A stretch of 64,000 bases of DNA from Enterobacter chengduensis. Lineage in GTDB: Bacteria > Pseudomonadota > Gammaproteobacteria > Enterobacterales > Enterobacteriaceae. A model generated the notes under the pieces. The model had not been told where the DNA came from and searched no databases. It saw only the letters and a program-made list of their open reading frames with translations. Shown in pieces: positions 8,260-16,969 of this stretch. Both the position numbers and the translations under genes were made by a program. The number at the start of each line of letters is the position of its first letter. Position 1 is the stretch's first letter. The stretch lies in assembly GCF_001984825.2 (NCBI RefSeq), contig NZ_CP043318.1, positions 434,001-498,000 on the forward strand, written 5' to 3'.

Positions 8260-11200
8260 AAAATGTTATGCACGCTTCCGGCGGTTTTAATCTTTCTGCC
8301 TGGGCACTGGCCCACCGACAACTGGTGGCTTTTCTGATGCTGATGGTCACGGTGACAGGCGTCATGAGCTTTCTAAATCTGCCGCGCAGCGAAGATCCGG
8401 CGTTTACCATTAAGACCGCCGTGGTGTCGGCACAGTGGCCGGGCGCAACGGTAAAAGATACCGTCAGTTTCGTCACCGACACGCTGGAGAAGAAGCTCCA
8501 GGAAATCCCACATCTGGATTATATCGAGAGTTACACGCGTCCGGGCTCGTCGGTGATTTTTGTGAACCTGCGTGATGACACACCGCCGTCAGAGGTTGCG
8601 GGTATCTGGTATAGCGTGCGGAAAAAGATGGACGACATCCGGGCATCCCTGCCGGACGGCACCACCACCCCGGCCGTGGATGATGAATTCGATGATACAT
8701 ACGGCACAATTTATGGCTTCACGTCGGACGGCTTCACTCCCCGGCAGTTACGCGATACCGTCGATGATATCCGGACATCTCTGCTGGCTGTTCCGGGAAC
8801 AGGGAAAGTTACGCTGCTGGGTGACAGCGAACAACAGGTGGTGATTGCTTTTGATCCACTGAAACTGTCGGGAATGGGACTCGATCTTCAGCAGGTGACG
8901 GCGGCTCTGCAGGCACAGAATGCCGTCACGCCCGCCGGACGTATCCGGACATCACAGGAAAATATGTCGGTGGAAGTCAGTGGCGCCTTCACATCCGTGG
9001 ACAGCCTGCGGCAAATTGTGCTGCATACCGGAAACCGTTTTATCCCACTCACCGATTTGGCCACGGTCACACTGCAGCAGGCAGATCCGCCCTCACCGGA
9101 GTTTAGGGTTAACGGTAAACCAGCACTCGGGCTGGCGATTTCGATGGCTCGCGGTGGAAATATTGTTGATTTTGGTCGGGCGCTGAACGCGACGATGGAC
9201 AGGATCCGCACGCATCTTCCTTACGGGATCAGTGTGGAGAAGGTGGCAGACCAGTCGGCCGTAGTCAGTGACGCGGTGGGAGGATTCGTCCAGGTGCTGG
9301 TTGAGGCCGTTATTATTGTGCTGGCCGTTTCTTTTGTTTCGCTGGGCAGCCGGGCAGGTCTGGTGGTCGCCGTGGCCATTCCGCTGGTGCTGGCCATGAC
9401 ATTTACCGGGATGGAACTGGCCGGAATAGGGCTACAGCGAATCTCCCTCGGTGCCCTGATCATTGCACTGGGACTGCTGGTTGATGATGCCATGATCACC
9501 GTAGAAGCCATGGTGTCGCGGCTTGAGGCTGGCGATGCCCTGAGTGTGGCCGCCACGCAGGTATTTCGTACCACCGCGTTCCCGATGCTGACGGGGACAC
9601 TGGTGATGATTGCCGGATTTATACCGGTGGGATTTGCGGCATCGAGCGCAGGAGAATACTGCTACTCCCTGTTTGTGGTGGTACTGACAGCGCTGCTGAG
9701 CTCATGGCTGGTTGCGGTTCTTTTCTCGCCGCTTACCGGCGTCTGGTTACTGCCGGAACAGCATTCACATCAGTCACATAAGCACAGTTTCTTTCACCGT
9801 CATTATACCCGCCTGCTCGACCGGGTGATGCAGCACCGGCGCAAGACACTCGGTTGTGCCCTGGCGATACTGATATTGTCCGGGGGCGGAGCCCTGCTGA
9901 TGCAGGGTGAGTTTTTCCCAGCGTCCGATCGCCCGGAGCTGCTGGTGAGCCTGACTCTGCCGCAGAATGTCAGCCAGGCACAGACGCACCGCGACGTCCT
10001 GAAGTTTGAAGCGAAGTTGCGCGATAATCCTGATATTGACCATTACTCAAGCTACATCGGTTCCGGCGCTGTGCGTTTTTATCTGCCGATGGATGTTCTG
10101 CTGCAGAAAGAGAACATTGCCCAGCTGGTCGTAGTGGCGAAAAATGAAGCGGCGAGAAACCGGCTGCAGAAACAGCTTGAGCAGATCCTGTCGAAAGATT
10201 TCAGTACGCTCACAACCCGGGTATCCACACTGGAGCTGGGCCCTCCGGTGGGCTGGCCGGTCAGATACCGGGTATCCGGGCCGGATAATACCCGTGTACG
10301 TGAACTGGCCACGCAACTGGCAGGGATGATTGCCCGCAATCCCGATACCCGGGGTGTCAATCTGACGTCCGGTGAACCGGAGCGGGTCATCCGTCTGCGG
10401 GTGGATCAGACGCAGGCGCGTGCCACCGGCATGACGTCTCAGTCACTGGCAGGAACGCTTGCCACGCTGTTTTCCGGAACCACCGTGACCACCCTGCGCG
10501 ACCGTAACCGCCAGATTGATGTGGTGCTGCGGGGAAATGAAGCCTCACGACAAAACCCGGCGTTACTGAATGCTCTGATGCTGACATCATCGACCGGGAA
10601 TAAAGTTCCCCTGGGACAGGTCGCCACGCCAGAATGGACGCTGGATGATCCGGTTATCTGGCGTCGGCAGCGGTTGCCGTTTATCACGGTTCAGTCGGAT
10701 ACCGCGCCCGGCGTTCGTGCAGAGACCGTGTCATCGGCACTCTCTCCGGTGGTTGCCGGTTTCCGGGAGAGTCTCCCGCCGGGTTACAGTGTGGAGGAAG
10801 GTGGAGTGGTTGTGGAATCGGAGAAAGGAAACAGCTCAGTGTATGCGGTATTGCCTGTCACGCTGATGGTGATGCTGTTACTGCTGATGATTCAGTTACA
10901 ACGCTTTTCGTCGATGCTGCTGGCCCTGCTGATGGCACCGTTTGGTTTGCCTGGGATAGTTGTGGCTATGCTGCCTTTTGGCATACCGATGGGGTTTGTG
11001 GCGCTGCTGGGGATCATTGCACTGGCCGGGATGATCATCCGTAATGCCGTCATTCTTATTAGCGAAGTGGATGTGGGGATGAAAAATGGTTTCACTGCGG
11101 ATGAGGCGATCAAAGTCGCCGCGCTGCACCGTTCACGCCCCATCATGCTGACCGCTTCGGCGGCCATTCTCGGGATGCTGCCGATTGCCCGGGATGTTTT

Positions 11201-11315
11201 CTGGGGACCGATGGCATTTGCCATTATTGGTGGGCTGCTTTCAGCCACACTGGCAACGCTGACACTACTGCCGGCAGCAATAAGTCTAATCTTTCACTGG
11301 AAACCGTATCCCTGA
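8256..11315 (+). CDS. RND efflux transporter
   Basis: A full-length 1019-residue RND permease with twelve predicted membrane helices in two repeats and two large periplasmic loops. The transmembrane core keeps the acidic pair in LLVDDAMITVEAM (proton relay) and the C-terminal IRNAVILISEVD segment. The sequence is closer in feel to the TriC/MexK or heavy-metal-like branch than to AcrB, but this is by eye. It overlaps its adaptor gene by four bases and is controlled, probably, by the upstream two-component system. Substrate unknown. Confidence 0.9.
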   Translation: MKNVMHASGGFNLSAWALAHRQLVAFLMLMVTVTGVMSFLNLPRSEDPAFTIKTAVVSAQWPGATVKDTVSFVTDTLEKKLQEIPHLDYIESYTRPGSSVIFVNLRDDTPPSEVAGIWYSVRKKMDDIRASLPDGTTTPAVDDEFDDTYGTIYGFTSDGFTPRQLRDTVDDIRTSLLAVPGTGKVTLLGDSEQQVVIAFDPLKLSGMGLDLQQVTAALQAQNAVTPAGRIRTSQENMSVEVSGAFTSVDSLRQIVLHTGNRFIPLTDLATVTLQQADPPSPEFRVNGKPALGLAISMARGGNIVDFGRALNATMDRIRTHLPYGISVEKVADQSAVVSDAVGGFVQVLVEAVIIVLAVSFVSLGSRAGLVVAVAIPLVLAMTFTGMELAGIGLQRISLGALIIALGLLVDDAMITVEAMVSRLEAGDALSVAATQVFRTTAFPMLTGTLVMIAGFIPVGFAASSAGEYCYSLFVVVLTALLSSWLVAVLFSPLTGVWLLPEQHSHQSHKHSFFHRHYTRLLDRVMQHRRKTLGCALAILILSGGGALLMQGEFFPASDRPELLVSLTLPQNVSQAQTHRDVLKFEAKLRDNPDIDHYSSYIGSGAVRFYLPMDVLLQKENIAQLVVVAKNEAARNRLQKQLEQILSKDFSTLTTRVSTLELGPPVGWPVRYRVSGPDNTRVRELATQLAGMIARNPDTRGVNLTSGEPERVIRLRVDQTQARATGMTSQSLAGTLATLFSGTTVTTLRDRNRQIDVVLRGNEASRQNPALLNALMLTSSTGNKVPLGQVATPEWTLDDPVIWRRQRLPFITVQSDTAPGVRAETVSSALSPVVAGFRESLPPGYSVEEGGVVVESEKGNSSVYAVLPVTLMVMLLLLMIQLQRFSSMLLALLMAPFGLPGIVVAMLPFGIPMGFVALLGIIALAGMIIRNAVILISEVDVGMKNGFTADEAIKVAALHRSRPIMLTASAAILGMLPIARDVFWGPMAFAIIGGLLSATLATLTLLPAAISLIFHWKPYP

Positions 11316-11483
11316 CGAGTCCTGCCGTATCATCGCCTAGTGCTTCGACTAATGATTGCAACCCGCGGATATGGGGATGACCGTCGCTGCCGGTTGCGAC
11401 TGCTAGGATCATGGCGCCGGACGCCGCCATGACCTGCTGGATCGTGGTGAACTCAGGAGGGGATTCGGCGTGTGAGACAGCGA

Positions 11484-11744
11484 CTATCTGTGACCTCCGA
11501 ATGAGGTGAATGGATGGTTCGTCGTTGTCTGAGCGCGCACTGGTTCAGTCGTCTTTCCCAGAACCACTTCAAGTACCAGCGCAATTTCGAGCATCCAGGG
11601 GATGGGACCCAGCAGACGTTTGAGGATAGCACGCACCTGGTCCGGAGGCTGTTCACGCACTTCGTTATAGCCACATTGACCCAGCCGGGTCTGCACCTCG
11701 GCTTCGGAAAGTCCCTTCACGATATTCTCAGGGAGCATCTCCAT
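11484..11744 (-). pseudogene. P-type cation ATPase, N-terminal fragment
   Basis: The 86 codons match the start of a plasma-membrane-type H+/Mg2+ P-type ATPase. A cation-ATPase N-terminal domain (GLSEAEVQTRLGQCGYNEV) is followed by the first helix region (PIPWMLEIALVLE). The actuator, phosphorylation and nucleotide domains are absent and the frame runs into unrelated DNA, so it is not functional. It lies just downstream of the fluoride operon and points the same way. It is a deletion scar and may once have been the operon's last gene. Confidence 0.72.
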
Positions 11745-11760
11745 ACACCCTTCTCCGGAA

Positions 11761-11785
11761 ATACCTGACCCGGCAGGTCAGGTAT
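11761..11785 (-). terminator. Hairpin after crcB, likely operon terminator
   Basis: A perfect 10-bp stem ATACCTGACC / GGTCAGGTAT with a five-base loop lies 69 bases past the crcB stop. On the minus strand it is followed by only three T, so termination may be weak or the hairpin may be bidirectional. Confidence 0.6.
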
Positions 11786-11853
11786 GTTGTTATGGCGATA
11801 AAATGAAAATCTGCCGGAGACATGGCGCGGTTAAGTGTATGGCGCATATGCTT

Positions 11854-12228
11854 TTACAGCAGTGTCATCACAAAGAAACCAGTGGCAGTCATCAGAAGCG
11901 AGCCAGTTACGTGCGTCAGTACGGAAATGACAGCCCATGCATAATTGCCATTCTGAAGTAACACCACCACCTCAGCAGAAAAGGTGGAAAAGGTTGTCAT
12001 ACCGCCACATATGCCGGTGGTAATAAAAAACTTCCAGGCGGGATCAAGGTGAGGCTGCCGGACAAAAAAGGCCAGTGCCATACCGATGATAAATCCGCCA
12101 ACCAGATTAACCACCAGGGTACCAGGTGGAAGATTGGGGAAAAGTGCATTGAGACGCATGGACAGTATCCAGCGGATCACACAGCCGATCGATCCGCCTA
12201 TCACCACCGCGAATAATGATTTGTACAT
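11854..12228 (-). CDS. crcB: Fluoride exporter CrcB/Fluc
   Basis: A 124-residue four-helix protein of the Fluc/CrcB family, small dual-topology fluoride channels of the inner membrane. Visible signatures are GGSIGCVIRW in helix 1, NLVGGFIIG in helix 2 and GGMTTFSTFS in helix 3, which carries the Phe and Ser/Thr residues lining the fluoride path. The gene is the last of a minus-strand operon led by a fluoride riboswitch. It starts 34 bases after the decayed gpmA. It would expel fluoride that enters as HF. Confidence 0.93.
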   Translation of the reverse strand: MYKSLFAVVIGGSIGCVIRWILSMRLNALFPNLPPGTLVVNLVGGFIIGMALAFFVRQPHLDPAWKFFITTGICGGMTTFSTFSAEVVVLLQNGNYAWAVISVLTHVTGSLLMTATGFFVMTLL

Positions 12229-12262
12229 ACCACCTCGCTGAAATCAGGGCACCATCAGACCG

Positions 12263-12962
12263 TCATTCAAGGGAATAACGTGCGGTGATGGCCCGTTTTT
12301 CATTCATTTCATACAGTACGGGGATTCCCGTCAGGACATGCAGATCGGGAACCTTATTTTCATCAATCTGCTCAATAAACATGGTCAGCGCACGCAGTGT
12401 ATTAGCATGACTGACCAGCAACATGGTTTCGCCACTGGCGACGCGCAGGACAATGACGTGGTGCCAGTAAGGCAACAACCTTCGTTGCGTCATTTCCAGA
12501 CTTTCTCCCCCCGGCAAATCCGTCAGGGACACATGACGATAACGTGCCTCACGATGAAGTGAAGCAGGTGCATCCGGCAACGGAGGGGAGATACCACGAT
12601 AGCTCCTCCGCCAGTGATAAACGATTTTCTGGCCAATCTGTTGAGTGGCTTCATCTTTGTTCATTCCCTGAAGCGCACCGTAATGACGTTCATTTAACCG
12701 CCATGATTTGTCCACCGGTAACCACAATTGATTCAGCGCTTCCATTATCAGCCAGAGCGAATGAATTGCCCGGTTCAGAACGGATGTGCAGGCTCCATCT
12801 ATGATTGTAGTGGCACACTGATTCCGGACCGTTTTATCAGGTTTGCTGCGCGCCGGGTTTCCTCCACTCCTTTCAGCATCAGCGGGACATTTTCCCATCC
12901 GGTAAAACGATTTTGCGATTCAACTAACTTTCGCCATGGCGGAGTAAAATAATTTTCCCCAT
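12263..12962 (-). pseudogene. gpmA-like phosphoglycerate mutase, broken
   Basis: The coding remains of a 2,3-bisphosphoglycerate-dependent phosphoglycerate mutase can be followed in pieces. The start reads MGKIILLRHGES, the catalytic His motif, then an in-frame TAG. After that, frameshifts take the text through RFTGWENVPLMLKGVEE to TSVLNRAIHSLW and the intact rest (LNERHYGALQG, LLVSHANTLRAL). At least one stop and two frame changes split it. The largest open piece (12263-12898) lacks the catalytic histidine. In the fluoride operon it would have supplied an extra glycolytic enzyme next to enolase; it appears lost here. Confidence 0.85.
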
Positions 12963-13237
12963 AACAACTACCTGTCTGTCACCCACAACTGAACCGGAAG
13001 GACCTGAACCCGTTGAGTTGTTTGTACTGATTACCCGGATTTACCTGGACTCCGGTCAAGGAGGTGACGCATCAGAAGATGGGCACCGCTCCCGATGAAC
13101 AGCGCGATTACAACGGCACTGGTATCATCCGGCAGTATATTAAAAAAGGCATCAGCGATCAGGAAAACCAGACAGTTTGCCTGGATCCCCGTTGCTGTTA
13201 CAGTATGAGTATTTTTCCGTTCACAGAACCACCCTAC
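12963..13237. other. Gap with a possible membrane-protein remnant
   Basis: Between gpmA' and eno the minus strand shows two short hydrophobic pieces in different frames (QANCLVFLIADAFLIYC and SAVVIALFIGSGAHLL). They could be the residue of a small membrane protein gene. No intact gene is present and I do not recognise a family. Confidence 0.3.
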
Positions 13238-13267
13238 CCCTTCCCGTATCTGAGCATACGGGAAGGG
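13238..13267. terminator. Strong hairpin downstream of eno
   Basis: A perfect 12-bp stem CCCTTCCCGTAT / ATACGGGAAGGG with a six-base loop lies eight bases after the eno stop. It lacks a T-run on the minus strand, so it may act as an mRNA 3' stabiliser or partial terminator within the fluoride operon. Confidence 0.6.
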
Positions 13268-13275
13268 TGACGGAA

Positions 13276-14562
13276 TCAGCGTTTTTTGAAGGCGGCTTTA
13301 CCGGCGAAGATGGCGGCATCACCTAATTCATCTTCAATACGCATCAGTTGATTGTATTTCTCAATGCGCTCCCCACGGCTGGGTGCACCGGTTTTCAGGT
13401 GACCAGCCCGCAGGCCGACGGTCATATCTGCAATGAAGCTGTCCACGGTTTCCCCGCTCCGGTGCGAAATAAAGGTTCCCCAGTTGTTATCCTGACACAA
13501 CTGGACGGCTTCGATGGTTTCACTCAGGGTGCCTATCTGGTTCAGTTTGATCAATGCGGCATTGGCCAGGTTTTCATCGATACCTCGCTGGATATATTTC
13601 ACATTGGTCACAAAGATATCATCGCCAACCAGCTCAACTTTATCGCCGAGCGCGCGGTGCAGGAGCTGCCAGCCGGCCCAGTCGTCTTCCGCAAGGCCAT
13701 CTTCAATCAGGACTATCGGGAAATCCTTCACCAGTTGCTCATAGTAGCGGGTCATTTCGTCGGCGCTGAGCCGGGTATTTTCGGTACGCAGGGTATATTT
13801 CCCATCGACGTAGAATTCACTGGAGGCCGGATCCATGCAAATAACGATATCTTCGCCTGGGCGGTATCCCGCCTTGCTAATTGCCTCCACGATAAGCTCC
13901 AGCGGCTGACGGTTTGAGGAAACGGCCGGTGCAAAACCGCCTTCATCGCCCACGCCGGCGGATAAACCTTTTTCCAGCAGGACCTGACGCAGGGCCTGGT
14001 AGACCTCACTGCCCCAGCGAATAGCTTCGCGTACGGAAGAGGCTCCCCATGGTGCAATCATAAACTCCTGAAAATCAGCGCCCTGCCAGCGGGCATGAAC
14101 TCCGCCGTTAATGATATTCATACAGGGAACCGGCAGCAGATTCGCGCCGACGCCACCCAGATAGCGGTAGAGCGGGGTAGAGGATAGTTGTGCCGCCAGG
14201 CGGGATACTGCCAGCGATACGCCAAGGATCGCATTAGCACCCAGCCGGCCTTTGTTTTCTGTGCCATCAAGGGCAATCAGACAGTTGTCGATTTCTTTCT
14301 GGCGGCGTACATCGTAGCCCTGCAGGGCATCGTTAATTTCGGTATTGACGCACTGGACCGCATCCTGAACACCTTTACCGCCAAAACGTGTCTTGTCATC
14401 ATCGCGATGCTCGATGGCTTCACGGGAGCCGGTGCTGGCACCGGAAGGAACGGAGGCACGGGCCATACTGCCCCCTACAGAAGTCACTTCAACCTCTACG
14501 GTCGGGTTACCGCGGGAATCCAGAATTTCTCTTGCGATGATACATTCAATTTCAAAGCTCAT
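13276..14562 (-). CDS. eno2: Enolase paralogue in the fluoride operon
   Basis: A 428-residue enolase (2-phosphoglycerate to phosphoenolpyruvate). The catalytic and metal-site motifs are kept: PSGASTGSREA, VGDEGGFAP, LIEDGLAEDDW, GDDIFVTN, LIKLNQIG with the catalytic Lys, and SHRSGET. One active-site loop (GGVHARWQGADFQEFM) differs from the usual Ala-Gly/Asp-Asn form, which could affect inhibitor binding. Enolase is a classical fluoride target (inhibited with Mg2+ and phosphate), so a second copy in a riboswitch-controlled fluoride operon reads as a bypass or titration device. It follows uspA with a 15-bp gap. Confidence 0.93.
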   Translation of the reverse strand: MSFEIECIIAREILDSRGNPTVEVEVTSVGGSMARASVPSGASTGSREAIEHRDDDKTRFGGKGVQDAVQCVNTEINDALQGYDVRRQKEIDNCLIALDGTENKGRLGANAILGVSLAVSRLAAQLSSTPLYRYLGGVGANLLPVPCMNIINGGVHARWQGADFQEFMIAPWGASSVREAIRWGSEVYQALRQVLLEKGLSAGVGDEGGFAPAVSSNRQPLELIVEAISKAGYRPGEDIVICMDPASSEFYVDGKYTLRTENTRLSADEMTRYYEQLVKDFPIVLIEDGLAEDDWAGWQLLHRALGDKVELVGDDIFVTNVKYIQRGIDENLANAALIKLNQIGTLSETIEAVQLCQDNNWGTFISHRSGETVDSFIADMTVGLRAGHLKTGAPSRGERIEKYNQLMRIEDELGDAAIFAGKAAFKKR

Positions 14563-14577
14563 AAGTTTGACCTTCTT

Positions 14578-15006
14578 TTAAGGGGCTGGAATATGTTTAA
14601 TCAGAACATCAACAGAAAGGTGATTGATGAATTCGAAAGAAAAGGAGGAAAAAACCCCGAACAGGCGGTTTTCATGCCCCAGCATGACCAGATCGATATC
14701 TTCATGCTGAACAACGGCCTCAACGTCCCGGAAACGATGGATGCTGACGATGGACCTGACGTTGATATCAATACTGCTGGACTCCACCAGACGGCTAAGC
14801 ATTGCCTTTGCATCAATAACTTCGCGGGACTGACGGTCTTTGGTTAATGAGTCACTGGTATAATCCAGTTCCCTATAGTCAGCACTGAGATGCCCGACAG
14901 TAATACGGGTGCCCATCTCTTTTGCCAGACGTTCTGCCTGCTCAAGCAACAGCAGACCATCGGTTTCATTCTGTACAAGTAACAAGGCATGCCGGTAAAT
15001 TTGCAT
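14578..15006 (-). CDS. Universal stress protein (UspA family)
   Basis: A 142-residue Rossmann-like Usp domain. It opens with strand MQIYRHALLLVQNETDG and ends with the family's typical GHENRLFGVF...INHLSVDVLIKHI segment, though the ATP-binding glycine loop is only partly conserved. It sits three bases from ppaC and 15 from eno in the fluoride operon. Usp proteins occur in known fluoride-resistance clusters of enterics; their precise role there is not established. Confidence 0.85.
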   Translation of the reverse strand: MQIYRHALLLVQNETDGLLLLEQAERLAKEMGTRITVGHLSADYRELDYTSDSLTKDRQSREVIDAKAMLSRLVESSSIDINVRSIVSIHRFRDVEAVVQHEDIDLVMLGHENRLFGVFSSFSFEFINHLSVDVLIKHIPAP

Positions 15007-15009
15007 AAA

Positions 15010-15987
15010 TCACCTCTTATAAGAAGCGAAGCGGTTGGTCAGCCAGGGGAGGATTTCTTTTTTCCGGCTTGTCATGCCGGGCAGCGATACCTGGCGGGAG
15101 CCTGTCAGGCTGCTGTCTGAAAAAAGCAAAACGGAGTTCCGGCTGGTAATGTCTGTCACCATCAGGATCACCATGTCCAGCACGCTGTCCTTGCAGGTTT
15201 TATCCATTTCCTGCAGTAGCTCAGGCAACAGGGGAGTAATATCAGCCATGTCGCGGACCTCAATTTGTGACAACAACAGCGGCACATCATGGATCCGGTA
15301 ATTTTTGGCGTCACGATTGAGTAAAACCGACGCGGATTGCCCGGTTATATCTGTTTTGGCTCGCAGCAGCCCTGTCACAAACTGGTCATAATCGATACCG
15401 GCGATTTCCCGCAAAACAGCCACGGATTCCTGATCCTGAGTGGTGGTGGTGGGACCCGTCAGCGCAACGGTATCACTGAGGATCGCCCCCATCAGCAACA
15501 CAGCCTGAGCGGCAGTCAGCGGCATCGGAATGTCATGCATGAGAATTGAGAGAATTACTGTTCCGCAGCATCCTACCGCCCGCACCCAGACATCCGGTGG
15601 ATTGCGGGTAACAAGGGTACCAATACGATGATGGTCAATGATGCCGATGACGTTGCTGTCCATCAGCGAAGACGGTCCCTGCTCTGCATCCGTAAAATCA
15701 ACCAGCCATACGGTTTTATCTGTCAGATCGACGGTGAGTAAATCGGGTTGTGAAACACCCGCAGCGTTGAGGATATAACGGGTTTCCGGGGTGATATCCC
15801 CCAGGCGCCAGGGCGTTGCGGGACGACCGGTGTAATTAAGCCAGTCAGCCACAACCAGCGCGCTGCAAATAGCATCGCTGTCAGGATTTCGATGACCGAA
15901 GACATAAATCGGATTATCTCTTTGAAAAGAGAGAGATTCTGCGGTAAGCGGTAATGTGGTTTTATTTTGCATAGCTATACCTGACAT
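15010..15987 (-). CDS. ppaC: Manganese-dependent (family II) inorganic pyrophosphatase
   Basis: A DHH-superfamily pyrophosphatase of 325 residues. Metal-site motifs are FGHRNPDSDAI near the N-terminus, VDFTDAEQ, and the DHH signature IDHHRIG. The C-terminal substrate motif is SRKKEILPWL. It hydrolyses pyrophosphate in the cytoplasm. Pyrophosphatases are fluoride-sensitive, and this first gene of the riboswitch operon would supply a spare enzyme; the family II type differs from the chromosomal family I enzyme of enterics. An in-frame ATG at 15972 with AGG upstream is an alternative start. Confidence 0.93.
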   Translation of the reverse strand: MSGIAMQNKTTLPLTAESLSFQRDNPIYVFGHRNPDSDAICSALVVADWLNYTGRPATPWRLGDITPETRYILNAAGVSQPDLLTVDLTDKTVWLVDFTDAEQGPSSLMDSNVIGIIDHHRIGTLVTRNPPDVWVRAVGCCGTVILSILMHDIPMPLTAAQAVLLMGAILSDTVALTGPTTTTQDQESVAVLREIAGIDYDQFVTGLLRAKTDITGQSASVLLNRDAKNYRIHDVPLLLSQIEVRDMADITPLLPELLQEMDKTCKDSVLDMVILMVTDITSRNSVLLFSDSSLTGSRQVSLPGMTSRKKEILPWLTNRFASYKR

Positions 15988-16020
15988 ACATGCCTATAAG
16001 AGGACAACTTCATCTGTATA

Positions 16021-16080
16021 TCAGGCGCCATCATCCGGTGTTGAAAAACCGGCGGTTGGGAAAGGTGGAGCACCATCACC
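16021..16080 (-). ncRNA. Fluoride riboswitch (crcB motif)
   Basis: Read on the minus strand, the element begins GGTGATGG and continues GCTCCACC, CCCAACCGCC, a small hairpin CCGG...CCGG, and ends GATGATGGCGCC. These are the conserved blocks of the crcB RNA motif. GGTG pairs with CACC, GGTGC pairs with GGCGCC near the 3' end, and the invariant AACCGCC region lies between. It ends about 33 bases before the ppaC start. The class binds fluoride with Mg2+ and turns expression on. Here it leads ppaC-uspA-eno-gpmA'-crcB. Confidence 0.93.
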
Positions 16081-16090
16081 TTGTAAATCA

Positions 16091-16119
16091 ATCTTATATG
16101 GGCCTTTGCATTAAATCAA
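16091..16119 (-). promoter_or_regulatory. Sigma-70 promoter of the fluoride operon
   Basis: On the minus strand TTGATT (16114-16119) and TAAGAT (16091-16096) are spaced by 17 bp. They lie just upstream of the riboswitch, so transcription would start at its 5' edge. Confidence 0.65.
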
Positions 16120-16232
16120 TATTTATTGTTGGCCCTCGGTTTCGTACACACAAGTACATCCTGTCCCGCCAAAAACGTTTACAATAGTGCGCCGAATGAA
16201 GCAATTTATACCTTCTTAATTATATTTATGAT

Positions 16233-16351
16233 GAGTATTATCGCCGACGTATCCTGACTCAGCTTAACCGGAGAGAAGGTCGTAATGCAGTGGCTAGGGC
16301 AATCTGTTATGGCCAGCGTGGTGAGATCAGAAAACGTTACAGTGAGGGATT
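16233..16351 (+). pseudogene. Tn3-family transposase C-terminal fragment
   Basis: The frame reads RRRILTQLNRREGRNAVARAI then GQRGEIRKRYSEG, the conserved end region of Tn3-family TnpA. About 40 codons remain before the sequence switches to the direct-repeat segment at 16354. It marks a past Tn3-type transposition next to the fluoride operon. Confidence 0.7.
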
Positions 16352-16469
16352 GCGTGTGAGGTCGCCAGCGGAACCAGATGCATCCCACTGGGGGACAGCC
16401 AGTCCGGCTATTTGCTCTGCGACCATCTCTTGCGTTAACTGGTCAGGTTCAGGGTAGTACAGTCCCGGG

Positions 16470-16682
16470 TTACTTATCTAGGACTGCAGTCATGCGGGCA
16501 AAGTTGTTCTGGTCAGCACTGGTGATGCGGTAGGACGAAGCACCGGATTCCTTGGCGATAGCGGCAATTTTCGCTTCCGCGTTGCTGAGTGTGTCAGCAG
16601 TAACACTGACTGACTGGGCGAAGCCAGAGAAAGAGACTACGGAGAGCATACTGGCAGCAACAAGCAGTTTGATATTTTTCAT
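16470..16682 (-). CDS. Small exported BhsA/McbA-like protein (DUF1471), copy A
   Basis: A 70-residue protein with a clear signal peptide (cleavage after GFA) and one YdgH/BhsA-like domain (SVTADTLSNAEAKIAAIAKESGASSYRITS). Enteric relatives (BhsA, McbA) are periplasmic or outer-membrane-associated proteins induced by stress and metals. ATG 16682 is preferred because AAGGA lies at the right distance; an ATG two codons earlier sits almost on it. A MerR-type metal promoter lies upstream. It is nearly identical to the copy at 47459 and related to the one at 20073. Confidence 0.82.
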   Translation of the reverse strand: MKNIKLLVAASMLSVVSFSGFAQSVSVTADTLSNAEAKIAAIAKESGASSYRITSADQNNFARMTAVLDK

Positions 16683-16752
16683 GGTCATATTCCTTGGGTT
16701 ATCTGGTCATCTGGTGATACCGGCATCATCGCCGTCTCACCTGTTGATGTGC

Positions 16753-16783
16753 ATTAAAAACCCTGTAGTAAATACAGGGTCAA
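16753..16783 (-). promoter_or_regulatory. PbrR/CadR-type MerR promoter, copy A
   Basis: On the minus strand: TTGACC (16778-16783), 19-bp spacer with dyad ACCCTGTA...TACAGGGT, then TTTAAT (16753-16758). It is identical in layout to the promoter of the CadA-like ATPase at 34194. Confidence 0.82.
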
Positions 16784-16969
16784 TAAGTTATTTTGTAAAT
16801 TATTGTTGGCTGTGTTTTTTCGTTTTCATACAACCCAGCTCTTGAAAGAGCCTCACCGTGGCTGACGAGGCATGAGAAAATACGGCCGTAACAGACACCG
16901 CGAAACCGGGATTGCGCTGGGGAGATAGGTCGGTGCAGGGCCGTTAACTTACAGGATTAGTGAGGGTTT

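Noticed and set aside
11224..11430. A minus-strand frame at the end of the RND gene
   Set aside because: Half is antisense to the RND gene; the rest is short and unrecognised.
12229..12262. A second fluoride riboswitch directly before crcB
   Set aside because: Only 34 bases separate gpmA' and crcB and none of the conserved crcB-motif blocks are present; the operon relies on the one at 16021.
13348..13917. A 189-codon plus-strand frame inside enolase
   Set aside because: It is an antisense shadow of a conserved enzyme with GC-rich third positions.
14188..14847. A 219-codon open frame on the plus strand opposite enolase and uspA
   Set aside because: It lies antisense to two clear genes with strong family motifs; its translation shows no family pattern and it has no operon context.
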